Counted from the stretch's first letter, positions 1 through 8,608 are shown. The stretch is 64,000 nt of DNA from Sphingomonas_R arantia (GCF_042682045.1 NZ_JBHUGS010000005.1:434001-498000), one strand, 5' to 3'. Translations and numbers: made by a program. The notes: generated from the letters alone by a model not told the origin.

Positions 1-1
1 C

Positions 2-616
2 GCCGCCGACATGACCGAATTCGCCGCTCCTGCGAACCTCGCCATAGCCTCGCGCGCGCGCCTGCCGGTCGCGGCCGCGGACACCGCGGAGATCGTCGCG
101 TTCCGCACCCCCGACGACCCGACCGACCATGTCGCGCTGGTCATTGGCACACCCGACGGCCGCCCGCCGCTCGTCCGGCTGCACAGCGAGTGCCTGACCG
201 GCGACGTGCTCGGTTCGCTCAAATGCGATTGCGGCCCGCAACTCGACGCCGCGCTCGCCGCGATCGCCGCTTCCGGCTGGGGCGTGCTGCTCTACCTGCG
301 GCAGGAGGGGCGCGGCATCGGCCTGATCAACAAGCTGCGCGCCTATGCCCTGCAGGACCAAGGTTTCGACACGGTCGACGCCAATCTCCGGCTCGGTTTC
401 GCGGTCGACTCGCGCGACTTCGGCGTGGCGGCGCGGATGCTGGCGCTGCTCAACATCGACACCGTCCGACTGCTCACCAACAACCCCGCCAAGGTCGCCG
501 GGCTGGAAGGGGCGGGCATCGCGGTGGCCGAACGCGTGCCGCACATCGTCGCCTCCAACCCGCACAACCACGACTATCTCGCCACGAAACGCGACCGGAC
601 CGGCCACCAGCTGTGA
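2..616 (+). CDS. ribA: GTP cyclohydrolase II (5' end probably outside window)
   Basis: Catalyses the first step of riboflavin synthesis, opening GTP to a diaminopyrimidine with release of formate and pyrophosphate. The zinc-binding segment HSECLTGDVLGSLKCDCG gives the three metal-ligand cysteines, and the LRQEGRGIGL segment is the family's GTP-binding signature. An ATG lies at base 11 and would give 201 residues, close to the 196 of the E. coli enzyme. However, the frame stays open to the window edge, and many alphaproteobacterial RibA proteins carry an N-terminal extension, so the true start may lie upstream. The stop overlaps the GTG start of the next gene, suggesting translational coupling. 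Function is secure; the start is not. Confidence 0.93.
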   Translation, partial: AADMTEFAAPANLAIASRARLPVAAADTAEIVAFRTPDDPTDHVALVIGTPDGRPPLVRLHSECLTGDVLGSLKCDCGPQLDAALAAIAASGWGVLLYLRQEGRGIGLINKLRAYALQDQGFDTVDANLRLGFAVDSRDFGVAARMLALLNIDTVRLLTNNPAKVAGLEGAGIAVAERVPHIVASNPHNHDYLATKRDRTGHQL

Positions 617-1113
617 TCCGGGTCGATACCGCCGCGCGGACGCTGACCGCGGGCGGCCGGACGATCGCCTGCACCATCGGCCGCAGCGGCGCCTGCGATG
701 CTTCGACCAAGCGCGAAGGCGACGGCTGCACGCCCCGCGGCACCTGGCCGGTCCGCGCCGCCCTCCTCCGCAGCGACCGGGTCTCGCTCCCCGCCGGCAT
801 CACGCTCCCCTGGCGCTGGATCGCCGCGCAGGACGGCTGGAGCGACGATGTCCGCGACCCGGCCTACAACCGACCGGTCACCCACCCGCACCGCTTCTCC
901 GCCGAACGGCTCTGGCGCGACGACGGCCTCTACGACGTCATCGTCGTCCTGGGCCACAACGACGCGCCCCCCATCCCCGGCCTCGGCAGCGCGATCTTCC
1001 TCCACTGCCGCAACGCCGACCACCCGACCGAAGGTTGTGTCGCGATCGATCGAGACGAGCTTCTCCGGTTGCTCCCGACGCTCCGGCAGGGCGATCCGCT
1101 CGTCATCGGCTAG
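613..1113 (+). CDS. L,D-transpeptidase (YkuD-type) family protein
   Basis: A protein of about 166 residues starting at a GTG that overlaps the ribA stop codon (GTGA). The C-terminal half has the YkuD catalytic signature: GSAIFLHC followed by PTEGCVAI, which corresponds to the His-x-Gly...S/T-x-G-C pattern with the nucleophilic cysteine in EGC. Related enzymes cross-link peptidoglycan or attach proteins to it through meso-diaminopimelate. I see no clear signal peptide with this start, so export is uncertain. In sphingomonads this short type is usually called an L,D-transpeptidase family or YkuD-like protein without a proven substrate. Confidence 0.82.
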   Translation: MIRVDTAARTLTAGGRTIACTIGRSGACDASTKREGDGCTPRGTWPVRAALLRSDRVSLPAGITLPWRWIAAQDGWSDDVRDPAYNRPVTHPHRFSAERLWRDDGLYDVIVVLGHNDAPPIPGLGSAIFLHCRNADHPTEGCVAIDRDELLRLLPTLRQGDPLVIG

Positions 1114-1133
1114 GTACTACCGCTTACACGAAC

Positions 1134-2429
1134 TCAGGCAGCCCAGGCCGCGACATCCTCTTCCTGCCCGATCAGCGCGAGCCCGTGCGCGATCGCGGTC
1201 AGTTCGTCGCCGGTCGCGATCCGGTCGCTGCCGAACCGCGCGTCGAAGATCGCGCGCACCGCCGGCACCAGCGACGACCCACCGGTCAGGAACACCCGGT
1301 CGATCGCATCCGCCGGCACGCCCGACGCCGCCAGCGCGCGGTCCACCGTCGCCGCGATGCGCTCCAGGTCCTCCGCGATCCAGCCCTCGAACTCGCCTCG
1401 CGTCACCACTGCCTCGATATCCACACCGCCGCCGTGGAACCGGAACGGCGCGCTCTCCGCCATCGACAGCGCACGCTTGCATGCCCCGACCGCGTCGTAG
1501 AGCGTGTAGCCCAGCTCGTTCTCGATCACCGCGATCATCCGGCCGATCGCCGCCGGATCGACCGCCGCCTTCGCCAGCTTGGCCAGTTCGTCCAGCGTCC
1601 GCCGGTTGCGCATCAGCGCCAGCCGCGACCAGTCGGCGAAGTCCGCATAATAGCTCCGCGGGACCTCCAGCGTCTTGCCGAACGAACGGTACTGCCCGCC
1701 CTTGCCCAGCATCGGCAGGACCAGCCGGTCGACGATCCGGTAGTCGAACCGGTCGCCCGCAATGCCGATGCCGGCATGACCCAGCGGTTCGCAACGCCGC
1801 GCCGCCCCCGGGGCCGCCACCCGCACCACCGAGAAATCGCTCGTCCCGCCGCCGAAATCCGCGACCAGGATCGTCGCGGCATGCGTCAGTCGCGCGGCAT
1901 AGCTGAACGCCGCGCCGAGCGGTTCGTAGACATAGTGCACCGCCTGGCCCAGCTCCGCGAACATCGCGTCGTACCGCGTGCGGGCCAGCGCCGGGTCGGG
2001 CCGCGCGCCGGCATATTCCACCGGCCGCCCGACGATGATCCGCTCGGGCCGCGGCGCATCCAGCCGCCCGTCGCCATGCGCGACCAGCCGGTCGAGGAAC
2101 GTCCGGCCCAGCTCCTCGAACCGGTATCGCCGGTCGAACACCGACGCCGTCTCGAAACTGGCGCTCGCCGCGACGGACTTGAACGATTGCAGGAAACGGC
2201 TGTTCTGCGGATCGTCGAGATATTCGTCGATCGCCCACGGCCCGGCCTCCACCGCCAGCCCGCCGCGCGCCGCCTCGTCCTGCCAGAAACACAGCGCGGA
2301 CCGGAACACCGCGCCGCGGTTCCCGAACGGCACCAGTTTGGCCGTTCCTGCGGCACCCGCCAGCGCCACCACGCTGTGCGTCGTCCCGAAATCGATGCCA
2401 AGCGCCGCTGGCCTGTCGGTGGCGGTCAT
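1134..2429 (-). CDS. Hsp70 family protein, YegD-like ATPase
   Basis: A 431-residue protein beginning MTATDRPAALGIDFGTTHSV, the phosphate-1 loop of the actin/Hsp70 ATPase fold. Further ATPase elements are visible: ADFGGGTSDFSV (phosphate-2) and FLTGGSSLVPAV (adenosine-binding). The length matches YegD-type proteins, which have the nucleotide-binding domain but lack most of the DnaK substrate-binding domain and lid. It may be an atypical chaperone; clients are unknown. A longer open frame continues upstream of 2429, but the ATG there precedes the conserved fold directly and is the better start. The next gene upstream on this strand is carbonic anhydrase, about 100 bases away. Confidence 0.85.
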   Translation of the reverse strand: MTATDRPAALGIDFGTTHSVVALAGAAGTAKLVPFGNRGAVFRSALCFWQDEAARGGLAVEAGPWAIDEYLDDPQNSRFLQSFKSVAASASFETASVFDRRYRFEELGRTFLDRLVAHGDGRLDAPRPERIIVGRPVEYAGARPDPALARTRYDAMFAELGQAVHYVYEPLGAAFSYAARLTHAATILVADFGGGTSDFSVVRVAAPGAARRCEPLGHAGIGIAGDRFDYRIVDRLVLPMLGKGGQYRSFGKTLEVPRSYYADFADWSRLALMRNRRTLDELAKLAKAAVDPAAIGRMIAVIENELGYTLYDAVGACKRALSMAESAPFRFHGGGVDIEAVVTRGEFEGWIAEDLERIAATVDRALAASGVPADAIDRVFLTGGSSLVPAVRAIFDARFGSDRIATGDELTAIAHGLALIGQEEDVAAWAA

Positions 2430-2529
2430 AGATGTGCAATCCCGGCTGCGCTGCGTGGCCGGCGCTCCTACAGCGAAGCTGCGCGCCGGACCAGCCTTCG
2501 CGGTGCGGACCTGGCAGACGCCCCGCGCG

Positions 2530-3168
2530 CTAGAGCAGCACGCTCTCCAGCTTCGCCAGCGCATACAGGTCGGTCGCCGCGTTGATATCCATCAGTGGCT
2601 TCAGTAACCCGTCGCGTAGGTCGTAGACCCAGCCGTGCAGCGTCAGCTTCCGCCCCGCCGCGAACGCGCCGGCCACCGGCGGCGTGGCGGCCAGATGGAT
2701 CAGCTGCGCGCGGACATTATACTCGACCAGCCGATTGATCTTGGCCTCGCGGTCGGGGAGTGCGTCGATCTCCTCGCGGTGATCGTGATAGACGGTCCTG
2801 ACGTTGGCCAGCCACTCCTCGGTCGGCCCCTTCGCATTGTCGTCCAGCGCCGCCATGATGCCGGTGCAGCCATAATGGCCGCACAGGATCACGTCGTTCA
2901 CCTCCAGCACGTCGATCGCATATTGCACGACCGCCATAAGGTTCAGGTCGTTGCTGTAGACCAGGTTGCCGATGTTGCGGTGGATATACAGCCCGCCGGG
3001 AGGCGACTGGGTGATCTGGTCGGGCGCGACGCGGCTGTCGGAACAGCCGATCCACAGGAATTCCGGCCGCTGCCCGCGAATCTGGCGGGTGAAGAATTCC
3101 GGGTCGAAATGATGCTGTTCCGCCGCCCACGCCATGTTGGACAGGATCAGCTGCTGGGATTCCTTCAT
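2530..3168 (-). CDS. Beta-class carbonic anhydrase
   Basis: A 212-residue cytoplasmic zinc enzyme interconverting CO2 and bicarbonate. The zinc and catalytic residues of the beta class are all visible: Cys42, Asp44 and Arg46 in GCSDSRVAPD, then His98 and Cys101 in GHYGCTG. Its ATG overlaps the stop of the upstream SulP transporter by four bases (3165-3168), so the two are almost certainly co-translated. SulP/carbonic anhydrase pairs and fusions are known in many bacteria and are usually interpreted as bicarbonate transport or pH-related systems; which one applies here is inference. Confidence 0.95.
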   Translation of the reverse strand: MKESQQLILSNMAWAAEQHHFDPEFFTRQIRGQRPEFLWIGCSDSRVAPDQITQSPPGGLYIHRNIGNLVYSNDLNLMAVVQYAIDVLEVNDVILCGHYGCTGIMAALDDNAKGPTEEWLANVRTVYHDHREEIDALPDREAKINRLVEYNVRAQLIHLAATPPVAGAFAAGRKLTLHGWVYDLRDGLLKPLMDINAATDLYALAKLESVLL

Positions 3169-4742
3169 GCGAACCGCACTTCCTTGATCGGGGCCGAAAT
3201 CTGCCGCGCGCTGCGGCCCGACAGGTCGCCCTTCACCAGCACGGCGATGTCGCGATACGGCGCGCCTTTGATGAACGCGTTGATGATGTCGATATTGTCC
3301 TCGTCGACATAGGTCGTGCTCGACAGGTCGATCAGCACGTCACGCCCGTCCGGCACGCGCGCGAGCGCCGCCTGCAACTGCGGCTTGTGGATAAAATACA
3401 GGTCGCGCCGCGCCCGCACCATGCACGCCTCGGGCGTCTCGACATAGCTGATCACCTGCCGGAAATTGCGCGCGATCACGAACACGAAGCCCACGACCAA
3501 CCCGATCGCGATCCCTTCGAGCAGATCGGTGAACAGGATCGCGACGACCGTGACGAAGAACGGCACAAACTGGCGATATCCCTGCTTGTACCGCTGGAAA
3601 TACAGCGCCGGCTTGGTCAGCTTGTAGCCGGTCTGGATCAGGATCGCGGCGAGTGCGGCGAGCGGGATCATGTTGAGCACGAACGGGATCGTGACGACGC
3701 TCAGCAGCAGCCAGAAACCGTGCAAGATCGTCGACAGCTTGCTGTCCGCACCCGAATCGACATTGGCCGAACTGCGCACGATCACCGACGTCACCGGAAT
3801 ACCGCCGAGCAGGCCCGACACGATGTTGCCCGTGCCCTGCGCCAGCAGCTCGCGATTCTTGTCGGTCACGCGGCGCTTCGGGTCGATCTCGTCGACCGCC
3901 TTCACGCTTAACAGCGACTCGAGGCTGGCGACGATCGCCAGCGTCAGCGCCGTGGTCCACACCAGCCCCGAACCGATCGCGGTGAAATCGGGCAGCTGGA
4001 GCAGGCCGAAGAACTCCGCCGGCGACGCGCTGACCGGCACGTTCACCAGATGGGTCTGCTGCACGGCGATCTGCGGCATCACGCGCTGGAAGAACATGTT
4101 CGCGACGATGCTGAACACCACCACCACCAGCGGCCCGGGCAGCAGCTTCAGCCAGCCGTCCTTGGGCTTGGCCTTTTCCCACCAGAAGAGGAAGATGATC
4201 GAGATCAGCGCGATCCAGGTCGGCCCGGCCAGCGTCTCCTCGCGGATCGTGTAGGCGATCGTCGACAGCGTGTTGCGCCCGTCTTCCTGGAAGAAGCGGA
4301 AGCTGCCCTCGTAATCGCCGTCGTAACCGATCGCGTGCGGAAACTGCTTCAGGATCAGGATGATGCCGATCGCGGCCAGCATGCCGGTGATGACCGACGT
4401 CGGCACGAACTCCGCCAGCACGCCGCCGCGCGTCAGCGAGAAGCCGATCTGGATCATGCCCGCCAGCATCACCGCGAGCAGGAAGGTCTGGTAGGTCGGC
4501 ATCGCCTCGATCGCGCTCAGCACGATCGCGGTCAGCCCGGCGGCCGGCCCGCTGACCGACAGCGGCGACCGGCTCATGAACCCGATCACGATCCCACCGA
4601 CCACGCCCGAAATCACGCCCGCGAACAACGGCGCGCCGGATGCCAGCGCCACGCCCAGGCAGAGCGGCAACGCAACGAGCGCCACCACGATCGACGCCGG
4701 CAGGTCGCTCCGCCAGCTCTTGAACAGACCGGGTGCCGTCAC
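3165..4742 (-). CDS. SulP family inorganic anion transporter
   Basis: A 525-residue inner-membrane protein. Many hydrophobic segments run from about residue 15 to 425, including the SulP-type stretch SGPAAGLTAIVLS, followed by a cytoplasmic STAS-like domain (about 440-525, core VLIDLSSTTYVDEDNID). SulP proteins carry sulfate, bicarbonate or other anions. The overlap with a beta-carbonic anhydrase gene favours bicarbonate over sulfate, but substrate cannot be read from sequence alone. It is the first gene of a two-gene operon; the 400-base region upstream is filled with inverted repeats, so its promoter is not obvious. Confidence 0.93.
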   Translation of the reverse strand: MTAPGLFKSWRSDLPASIVVALVALPLCLGVALASGAPLFAGVISGVVGGIVIGFMSRSPLSVSGPAAGLTAIVLSAIEAMPTYQTFLLAVMLAGMIQIGFSLTRGGVLAEFVPTSVITGMLAAIGIILILKQFPHAIGYDGDYEGSFRFFQEDGRNTLSTIAYTIREETLAGPTWIALISIIFLFWWEKAKPKDGWLKLLPGPLVVVVFSIVANMFFQRVMPQIAVQQTHLVNVPVSASPAEFFGLLQLPDFTAIGSGLVWTTALTLAIVASLESLLSVKAVDEIDPKRRVTDKNRELLAQGTGNIVSGLLGGIPVTSVIVRSSANVDSGADSKLSTILHGFWLLLSVVTIPFVLNMIPLAALAAILIQTGYKLTKPALYFQRYKQGYRQFVPFFVTVVAILFTDLLEGIAIGLVVGFVFVIARNFRQVISYVETPEACMVRARRDLYFIHKPQLQAALARVPDGRDVLIDLSSTTYVDEDNIDIINAFIKGAPYRDIAVLVKGDLSGRSARQISAPIKEVRFA

Positions 4743-4858
4743 GTGGAGTTCCTCGCTACCAATCGACCGCCTTTACCCCACCCACGAACCCCCACGCGAC
4801 CCCCGACCACCGCGAGACATACTTCCTTACAAATGCAGCGCCCGACGCAGCCGCAACA

Positions 4859-4912
4859 GAAAAGCCCTCTCCCCCACGGGGAGAGGGTTGAGAGAGGGGG
4901 CGTGGCTTGAGA
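4859..4912. repeat. GC-rich palindromic repeat, family A
   Basis: An imperfect palindrome built on CCCTCTCCCC...GGGGAGAGGG, followed by a second GAGAGGGGG block and GTGGCTTG. The same unit occurs at about 6298, 8029, 8487, 11629, 11753, 17148, 32951 and 35032, nearly always between genes. It resembles REP-type dispersed elements. Confidence 0.8.
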
Positions 4913-4955
4913 CGACCGCGCCTCACCCCCAGACCGTGGCTCCCCGCCCCCCAAA

Positions 4956-5043
4956 CCGTCATCCCGGCACAGGCCGGGATCTCCCTCAGGTGAAGCGCGA
5001 ACCCCCAACCCAAGGGAGATCAAGGCCTGCGCCGGGATGACGG
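4956..5043. repeat. Long inverted repeat, family D (GTCATCCCGG type)
   Basis: Two arms of about 31 bases (4956-4986 and 5013-5043) that are near-perfect reverse complements, starting CCGTCATCCCGG and ending CCGGGATGACGG, around a 26-base centre. It lies between the SulP gene and serC, both of which point away from it. With the family A copy at 4859 it occupies most of this 414-base intergenic region. Confidence 0.8.
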
Positions 5044-5111
5044 AAAAGCGCGGCAGTGACGCCACCCCACGCTTGACACCCCCACCCCAGTCCCTAAACC
5101 CCGCGACGGGC

Positions 5112-5151
5112 CACGCCGCCCCAACGCGGCGCGTGCTCTCTGTGAGGAGAG
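5112..5151 (+). ncRNA. serC leader RNA element (two hairpins, RBS sequestered)
   Basis: Two adjacent stem-loops end five bases before the serC ATG. The first pairs CACG (5112-5115) with CGTG (5132-5135) and CCGC (5116-5119) with GCGG (5126-5129), with a CG bulge. The second pairs CTCTC (5136-5140) with GAGAG (5147-5151), and its loop and 3' arm hold the ribosome-binding sequence GAGGAGA. This layout matches my recollection of the serC motif described upstream of alphaproteobacterial serC. Because the RBS is inside a hairpin, translational control is likely; the signal is not known. Confidence 0.68.
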
Positions 5152-5156
5152 ACTAC

Positions 5157-6290
5157 ATGACTGCACGTCCCGACGCCGCACCTGCGCGTCCGTTTTTCTC
5201 GTCCGGCCCCTGCGCGAAACCGCCCGGCTGGTCCCCCGATACCCTCGCCACCGCATCGCTCGGCCGCTCGCACCGGTCCAAGATCGGCAAGGCGCGCCTG
5301 GCAAAGGCGATCGACCTCACCCGCGAAATCCTCGGCGTTCCCGCCGACTACCGCATCGCGATCGTGCCCGCGTCCGACACCGGTGCTGTCGAAATGGCGA
5401 TGTGGACGATGCTGGGCCAGCGCCCGGTCACCGTCGCGGCCTGGGAAAGCTTCGGCGAAGGCTGGGTGACCGACGCGGTCAAGCAGCTCAAGATCGACCC
5501 GGTCGTAGCAACCGCGCCCTACGGCGAGCTGCCCGACCTCGCGGCGATCGACCCGAACCACGACATCGTCTTCACCTGGAACGGCACCACCTCCGGCGTC
5601 CGCGTGCCGAATGGCGACTGGATCGCCGCCGACCGCGCCGGGCTGACCATCAACGACGCCACCTCGGCGGTCTTCGCGCAGGCGATCGACTGGGCCAAGT
5701 GCGACGTCACCACCTTTTCCTGGCAGAAGGTCATGGGGTCGGAGGGCGGCCACGGCATGCTCATCCTCAGCCCGCGCGCAGTCGAGCGGCTCGAAAGCTA
5801 CGTGCCCGACCGTCCGCTGCCGAAGATCTTCCGGCTGACCGCGAAGGGCAAGCTGATCGAGGGCCTGTTCAAGGGCGAGACGATTAACACCCCCTCGATG
5901 CTTGCGACCGAGGACTATATTGCCAGCCTGGAATGGGCGCAGTCGATCGGCGGCCTGCCCGAACTGTTCGCGCGCGCCGACCGCAACGCCGCGGCGCTCG
6001 ACGCCTGGGTGCAGCGCACGCCCTGGATCGAGCATCTCGCGACCGATCCGGCGATCCGGTCGAACACCAGCGTCTGCCTGAAATTCGCCGGCCTGTCCGA
6101 CGACGCGGCCACCGCGATCGAGAAGAAGATGGTCAGCCTGCTCGAGGCGGAAGACGCCGCCTACGATCTCGGCTCCTACCGCGACGCGCCCCCCGGCCTG
6201 CGCATCTGGTGCGGCGCCACCGTCGACACCGCCGACATCGAAGCGCTCGGCCCCTGGCTCGACTGGGCCTACGCGCAAGCGACCGCCTGA
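5157..6290 (+). CDS. serC: Phosphoserine aminotransferase
   Basis: A 377-residue PLP enzyme that converts 3-phosphohydroxypyruvate to phosphoserine in serine synthesis and also serves pyridoxal phosphate synthesis. The segment TTFSWQKVMGSEGGHGML contains the PLP-binding lysine, Lys191. The N-terminus (RPFFSSGPCAKPPGWSPD) is that of the alphaproteobacterial SerC type. The chosen ATG follows the GAGGAG ribosome site of the leader hairpin; an upstream ATG in frame would translate through the leader element and is unlikely. serA lies downstream in the same direction, so the two probably form one serine operon, although the sequence between them is damaged by an assembly gap. Confidence 0.96.
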   Translation: MTARPDAAPARPFFSSGPCAKPPGWSPDTLATASLGRSHRSKIGKARLAKAIDLTREILGVPADYRIAIVPASDTGAVEMAMWTMLGQRPVTVAAWESFGEGWVTDAVKQLKIDPVVATAPYGELPDLAAIDPNHDIVFTWNGTTSGVRVPNGDWIAADRAGLTINDATSAVFAQAIDWAKCDVTTFSWQKVMGSEGGHGMLILSPRAVERLESYVPDRPLPKIFRLTAKGKLIEGLFKGETINTPSMLATEDYIASLEWAQSIGGLPELFARADRNAAALDAWVQRTPWIEHLATDPAIRSNTSVCLKFAGLSDDAATAIEKKMVSLLEAEDAAYDLGSYRDAPPGLRIWCGATVDTADIEALGPWLDWAYAQATA

Positions 6291-6297
6291 CACGTCT

Positions 6298-6340
6298 AAA
6301 GCCCTCTCCCCTCCGGGGAGAGGGTTGGGAGAGGGGAGCA
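6298..6340. repeat. Palindromic repeat, family A
   Basis: CCCTCTCCCCTCCGGGGAGAGGG followed by TTGGGAGAGGGG, the same unit as at 4859. It sits directly after the serC stop codon. Confidence 0.78.
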
Positions 6341-6372
6341 ACGCCACCGGCAGCCCCCACCCTCCCCGTCAT

Positions 6373-6416
<44 letters not shown>

Positions 6417-6434
6417 CAGAAGGTAGATACCCCC

Positions 6435-8009
6435 ATGCCAAAAGTCCTCATCTCCGACAAAATGGATCCCCGCGCCGCCCAGATCTTCCGCGAACGCGGG
6501 GTCGAGGTCGACGAGATCACCGGCAAGACCAAGGACGAGCTGATCGCCATGATCGGCGAGTATGACGGCCTCGCGATCCGCTCGTCGACCAAGGTCACCA
6601 AGGAGGTCCTGGCCGCCGCGACGAACCTCAAGGTCGTCGGCCGCGCCGGGATCGGCGTCGACAATGTCGACATCCCGTCCGCATCGGCCGCCGGCGTCGT
6701 CGTCATGAACACCCCGTTCGGCAACTCGATCACGACCGCCGAACACGCCATCGCGCTGATGTTCGCGCTCGCCCGCCAGCTCCCCGAGGCCGACGCCTCG
6801 ACGCAGGCCGGCAAGTGGGAGAAGAACCGCTTCATGGGTGTCGAGCTGACGTCCAAGACGCTCGGCCTGATCGGCGCCGGCAATATCGGCTCGATCGTCG
6901 CGGACCGCGCGCGTGGGCTGAAGATGAAGGTCGTCGCGTTCGATCCGTTCCTGACCCCGGAACGCGCGATCGAACTCGGGATCGAAAAAGTCACGCTCGA
7001 CGAGCTGCTCGCGCGCGCCGACTTCATCACGCTCCACACGCCACTGACCGACTCGACGCGCAACATCCTGTCGGCCGAAGCGCTCGCCAAGACCAAGCGC
7101 GGCGTCCGGATCATCAACTGCGCGCGCGGCGGCCTGGTCGACGAGGTTGCGCTCAAGGCCGCGATGGACAGCGGCCAGGTCGGCGGCGCGGCCCTCGACG
7201 TGTTCGTCGAGGAACCGGCCAAGGCATCGCCGCTGTTCGGCACGCCCAACTTCGTCTCGACGCCCCATCTCGGCGCATCGACGACCGAGGCGCAGGTCAA
7301 CGTCGCGATTCAGGTCGCCGAGCAGATGGCCGATTTCCTGATGTCGGGCGGCGTCACTAACGCGCTCAACATGCCCAGCCTGTCGGCAGAAGAAGCGCCC
7401 AAGCTCAAGCCGTACATGGCGCTCGCCGAACGGCTCGGCAGCCTGGTCGGCCAGCTCGAAGGCGAGATCACCGCGGTGTCGATCGAGACCGAGGGCGCCG
7501 CGGCCGACCTCAACCAGAAGCCGATCACCGGCGCGGTGCTGGCCGGCCTCATGCGCGTCTATTCCGACACGGTGAACATGGTGAACGCACCGTCGCTCGC
7601 CAAGGAACGCGGCCTCGACGTCCGCGAGGTCCGCCACGACCGCGAGGGCGACTATGCGACGCAGGTCCAGGTCACCGTCACCACGCCGAACGGCGAACGC
7701 GCCGTCGCCGGCACGCTGTTCGCCAACTCCGAACCACGCCTCGTCGACATTTTCGGCGTGAAGATCGAAGCCGACCTCGCCGGCACGATGCTCTACGTGG
7801 TGAACGAGGACGCCCCCGGCTTCATCGGCCGCCTCGGCGGCGCGCTGGGCGAAGCCGGCATCAACATCGGCACCTTCCACCTCGGCCGCCGCGCCGCGGG
7901 CGGCGAGGCGGTCGTGCTGCTGTCGGTCGACTCCACGCTCTCGGAAGAGGTGCTGGCGCAGGTGCAGGCGCTGCCGGGCGTGAAGGTAGCGAAGACGCTG
8001 CGGTTCTGA
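6435..8009 (+). CDS. serA: D-3-phosphoglycerate dehydrogenase
   Basis: A 524-residue NAD-dependent enzyme that oxidises 3-phosphoglycerate, the first committed step of serine synthesis. Visible parts are the N-terminal substrate-binding lobe, the nucleotide-binding segment LGLIGAGNIGSIVADRA near residue 145, the catalytic region FVSTPHLGASTTEAQ with the active-site histidine, an intervening regulatory domain, and a C-terminal ACT domain (TMLYVVNEDAPGFIGRLGG) that in relatives binds serine for feedback inhibition. The long architecture is the usual one in alphaproteobacteria. The ATG is 18 bases after the N, so any promoter or RBS context upstream is unreliable. Confidence 0.97.
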   Translation: MPKVLISDKMDPRAAQIFRERGVEVDEITGKTKDELIAMIGEYDGLAIRSSTKVTKEVLAAATNLKVVGRAGIGVDNVDIPSASAAGVVVMNTPFGNSITTAEHAIALMFALARQLPEADASTQAGKWEKNRFMGVELTSKTLGLIGAGNIGSIVADRARGLKMKVVAFDPFLTPERAIELGIEKVTLDELLARADFITLHTPLTDSTRNILSAEALAKTKRGVRIINCARGGLVDEVALKAAMDSGQVGGAALDVFVEEPAKASPLFGTPNFVSTPHLGASTTEAQVNVAIQVAEQMADFLMSGGVTNALNMPSLSAEEAPKLKPYMALAERLGSLVGQLEGEITAVSIETEGAAADLNQKPITGAVLAGLMRVYSDTVNMVNAPSLAKERGLDVREVRHDREGDYATQVQVTVTTPNGERAVAGTLFANSEPRLVDIFGVKIEADLAGTMLYVVNEDAPGFIGRLGGALGEAGINIGTFHLGRRAAGGEAVVLLSVDSTLSEEVLAQVQALPGVKVAKTLRF

Positions 8010-8028
8010 CACGGGTCGGTCAAGCCTA

Positions 8029-8116
8029 AGCCCCCACCCCAACCCTCCCCCCGGTGGGGGGAGGGAGCCTGCTTAGCCCTCCCCCCACCGGGGGGGAGGG
8101 TTGGGTGGGGGGCTTC
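8029..8116. repeat. Double palindromic repeat, family A variant
   Basis: Two back-to-back units of the CCCTCCCCCC...GGGGGGAGGG palindrome, with flanks AAGCCCCCACCCCAACC and GGTTGGGTGGGGGGCTT that are themselves reverse complements. It fills the gap between serA and the DUF559 gene and ends about 25 bases before that start codon. Confidence 0.8.
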
Positions 8117-8140
8117 ACTGGAAGCAACGGAGCGGGGAAG

Positions 8141-8608
8141 ATGCAACAAGACCCCATCCTGAAAACCCGCGCCCGAACCATGCGCCGCCAACCCACCCCC
8201 GCCGAACAAAAGCTCTGGCAATCCCTCCGCCAATCCCAACTCGGCACCAAAGTTACCCGCCAGATACAAGTCGGCCCCTACATCCTCGATCTCGTTTCAC
8301 GCCGAGCAAAACTCGCGATCGAACTCGACGGGGATACACATGCGACCCAAGTCGCGTATGACGCCGCCCGAACCGCTTTTCTCGAACGACAGGGCTACCG
8401 GGTGCTCCGCTTCACCAACGCCGACGTGACGACCAACCTGCCCGGCGTGCTCGAAGCCATCGCCTGCGAGCTTGCGTCCAGTGACGCCCCCCACCCAACC
8501 CTCCCCCCGAGGGGGGGAGGGCTAGAATCACAACAGGCCCCCTCCCCCCACCGGGGGGAGGGTTGGGGTGGGGGGCTTGGCCTGACCGAACCGAAAGCCA
8601 ACACATGA
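8141..8608 (+). CDS. DUF559 endonuclease-like domain protein with a repeat-derived tail
   Basis: A 155-residue protein. Residues 8-110 fit the DUF559 family, which is related to very-short-patch-repair and restriction endonuclease folds: RRQPTPAEQKLWQSLR, then LDLVSRRAKLAIELDGDTH with the acidic cluster, then RQGYRVLRFTNADV. The last 40 or so residues (from about 115, rich in Pro and Gly) are read straight through a family A palindromic repeat, so they are probably not part of the ancestral domain. The stop overlaps the hisZ start (ATGA), which may couple translation. Substrate and role are unknown; DUF559 proteins are common next to housekeeping genes. Confidence 0.8.
   Translation: MQQDPILKTRARTMRRQPTPAEQKLWQSLRQSQLGTKVTRQIQVGPYILDLVSRRAKLAIELDGDTHATQVAYDAARTAFLERQGYRVLRFTNADVTTNLPGVLEAIACELASSDAPHPTLPPRGGGLESQQAPSPHRGEGWGGGLGLTEPKANT
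8487..8590. repeat. Palindromic repeat, family A, inside the 3' end of a gene
   Basis: Another paired copy of the CCCTCCCCCC/GGGGGGAGGG unit, with outer CCCCCCACCCAACC matching GGTTGGGGTGGGGGG. Unlike the other copies it lies within an open reading frame and supplies the C-terminal codons of the DUF559 gene. Confidence 0.78.

Noticed and set aside
345..2585. A 746-codon plus-strand open frame across ribA, the L,D-transpeptidase and the Hsp70 gene
   Set aside because: It is Arg/Pro-rich low-quality sequence antisense or out of frame to well-conserved genes; such long open shadows are expected in very GC-rich DNA.
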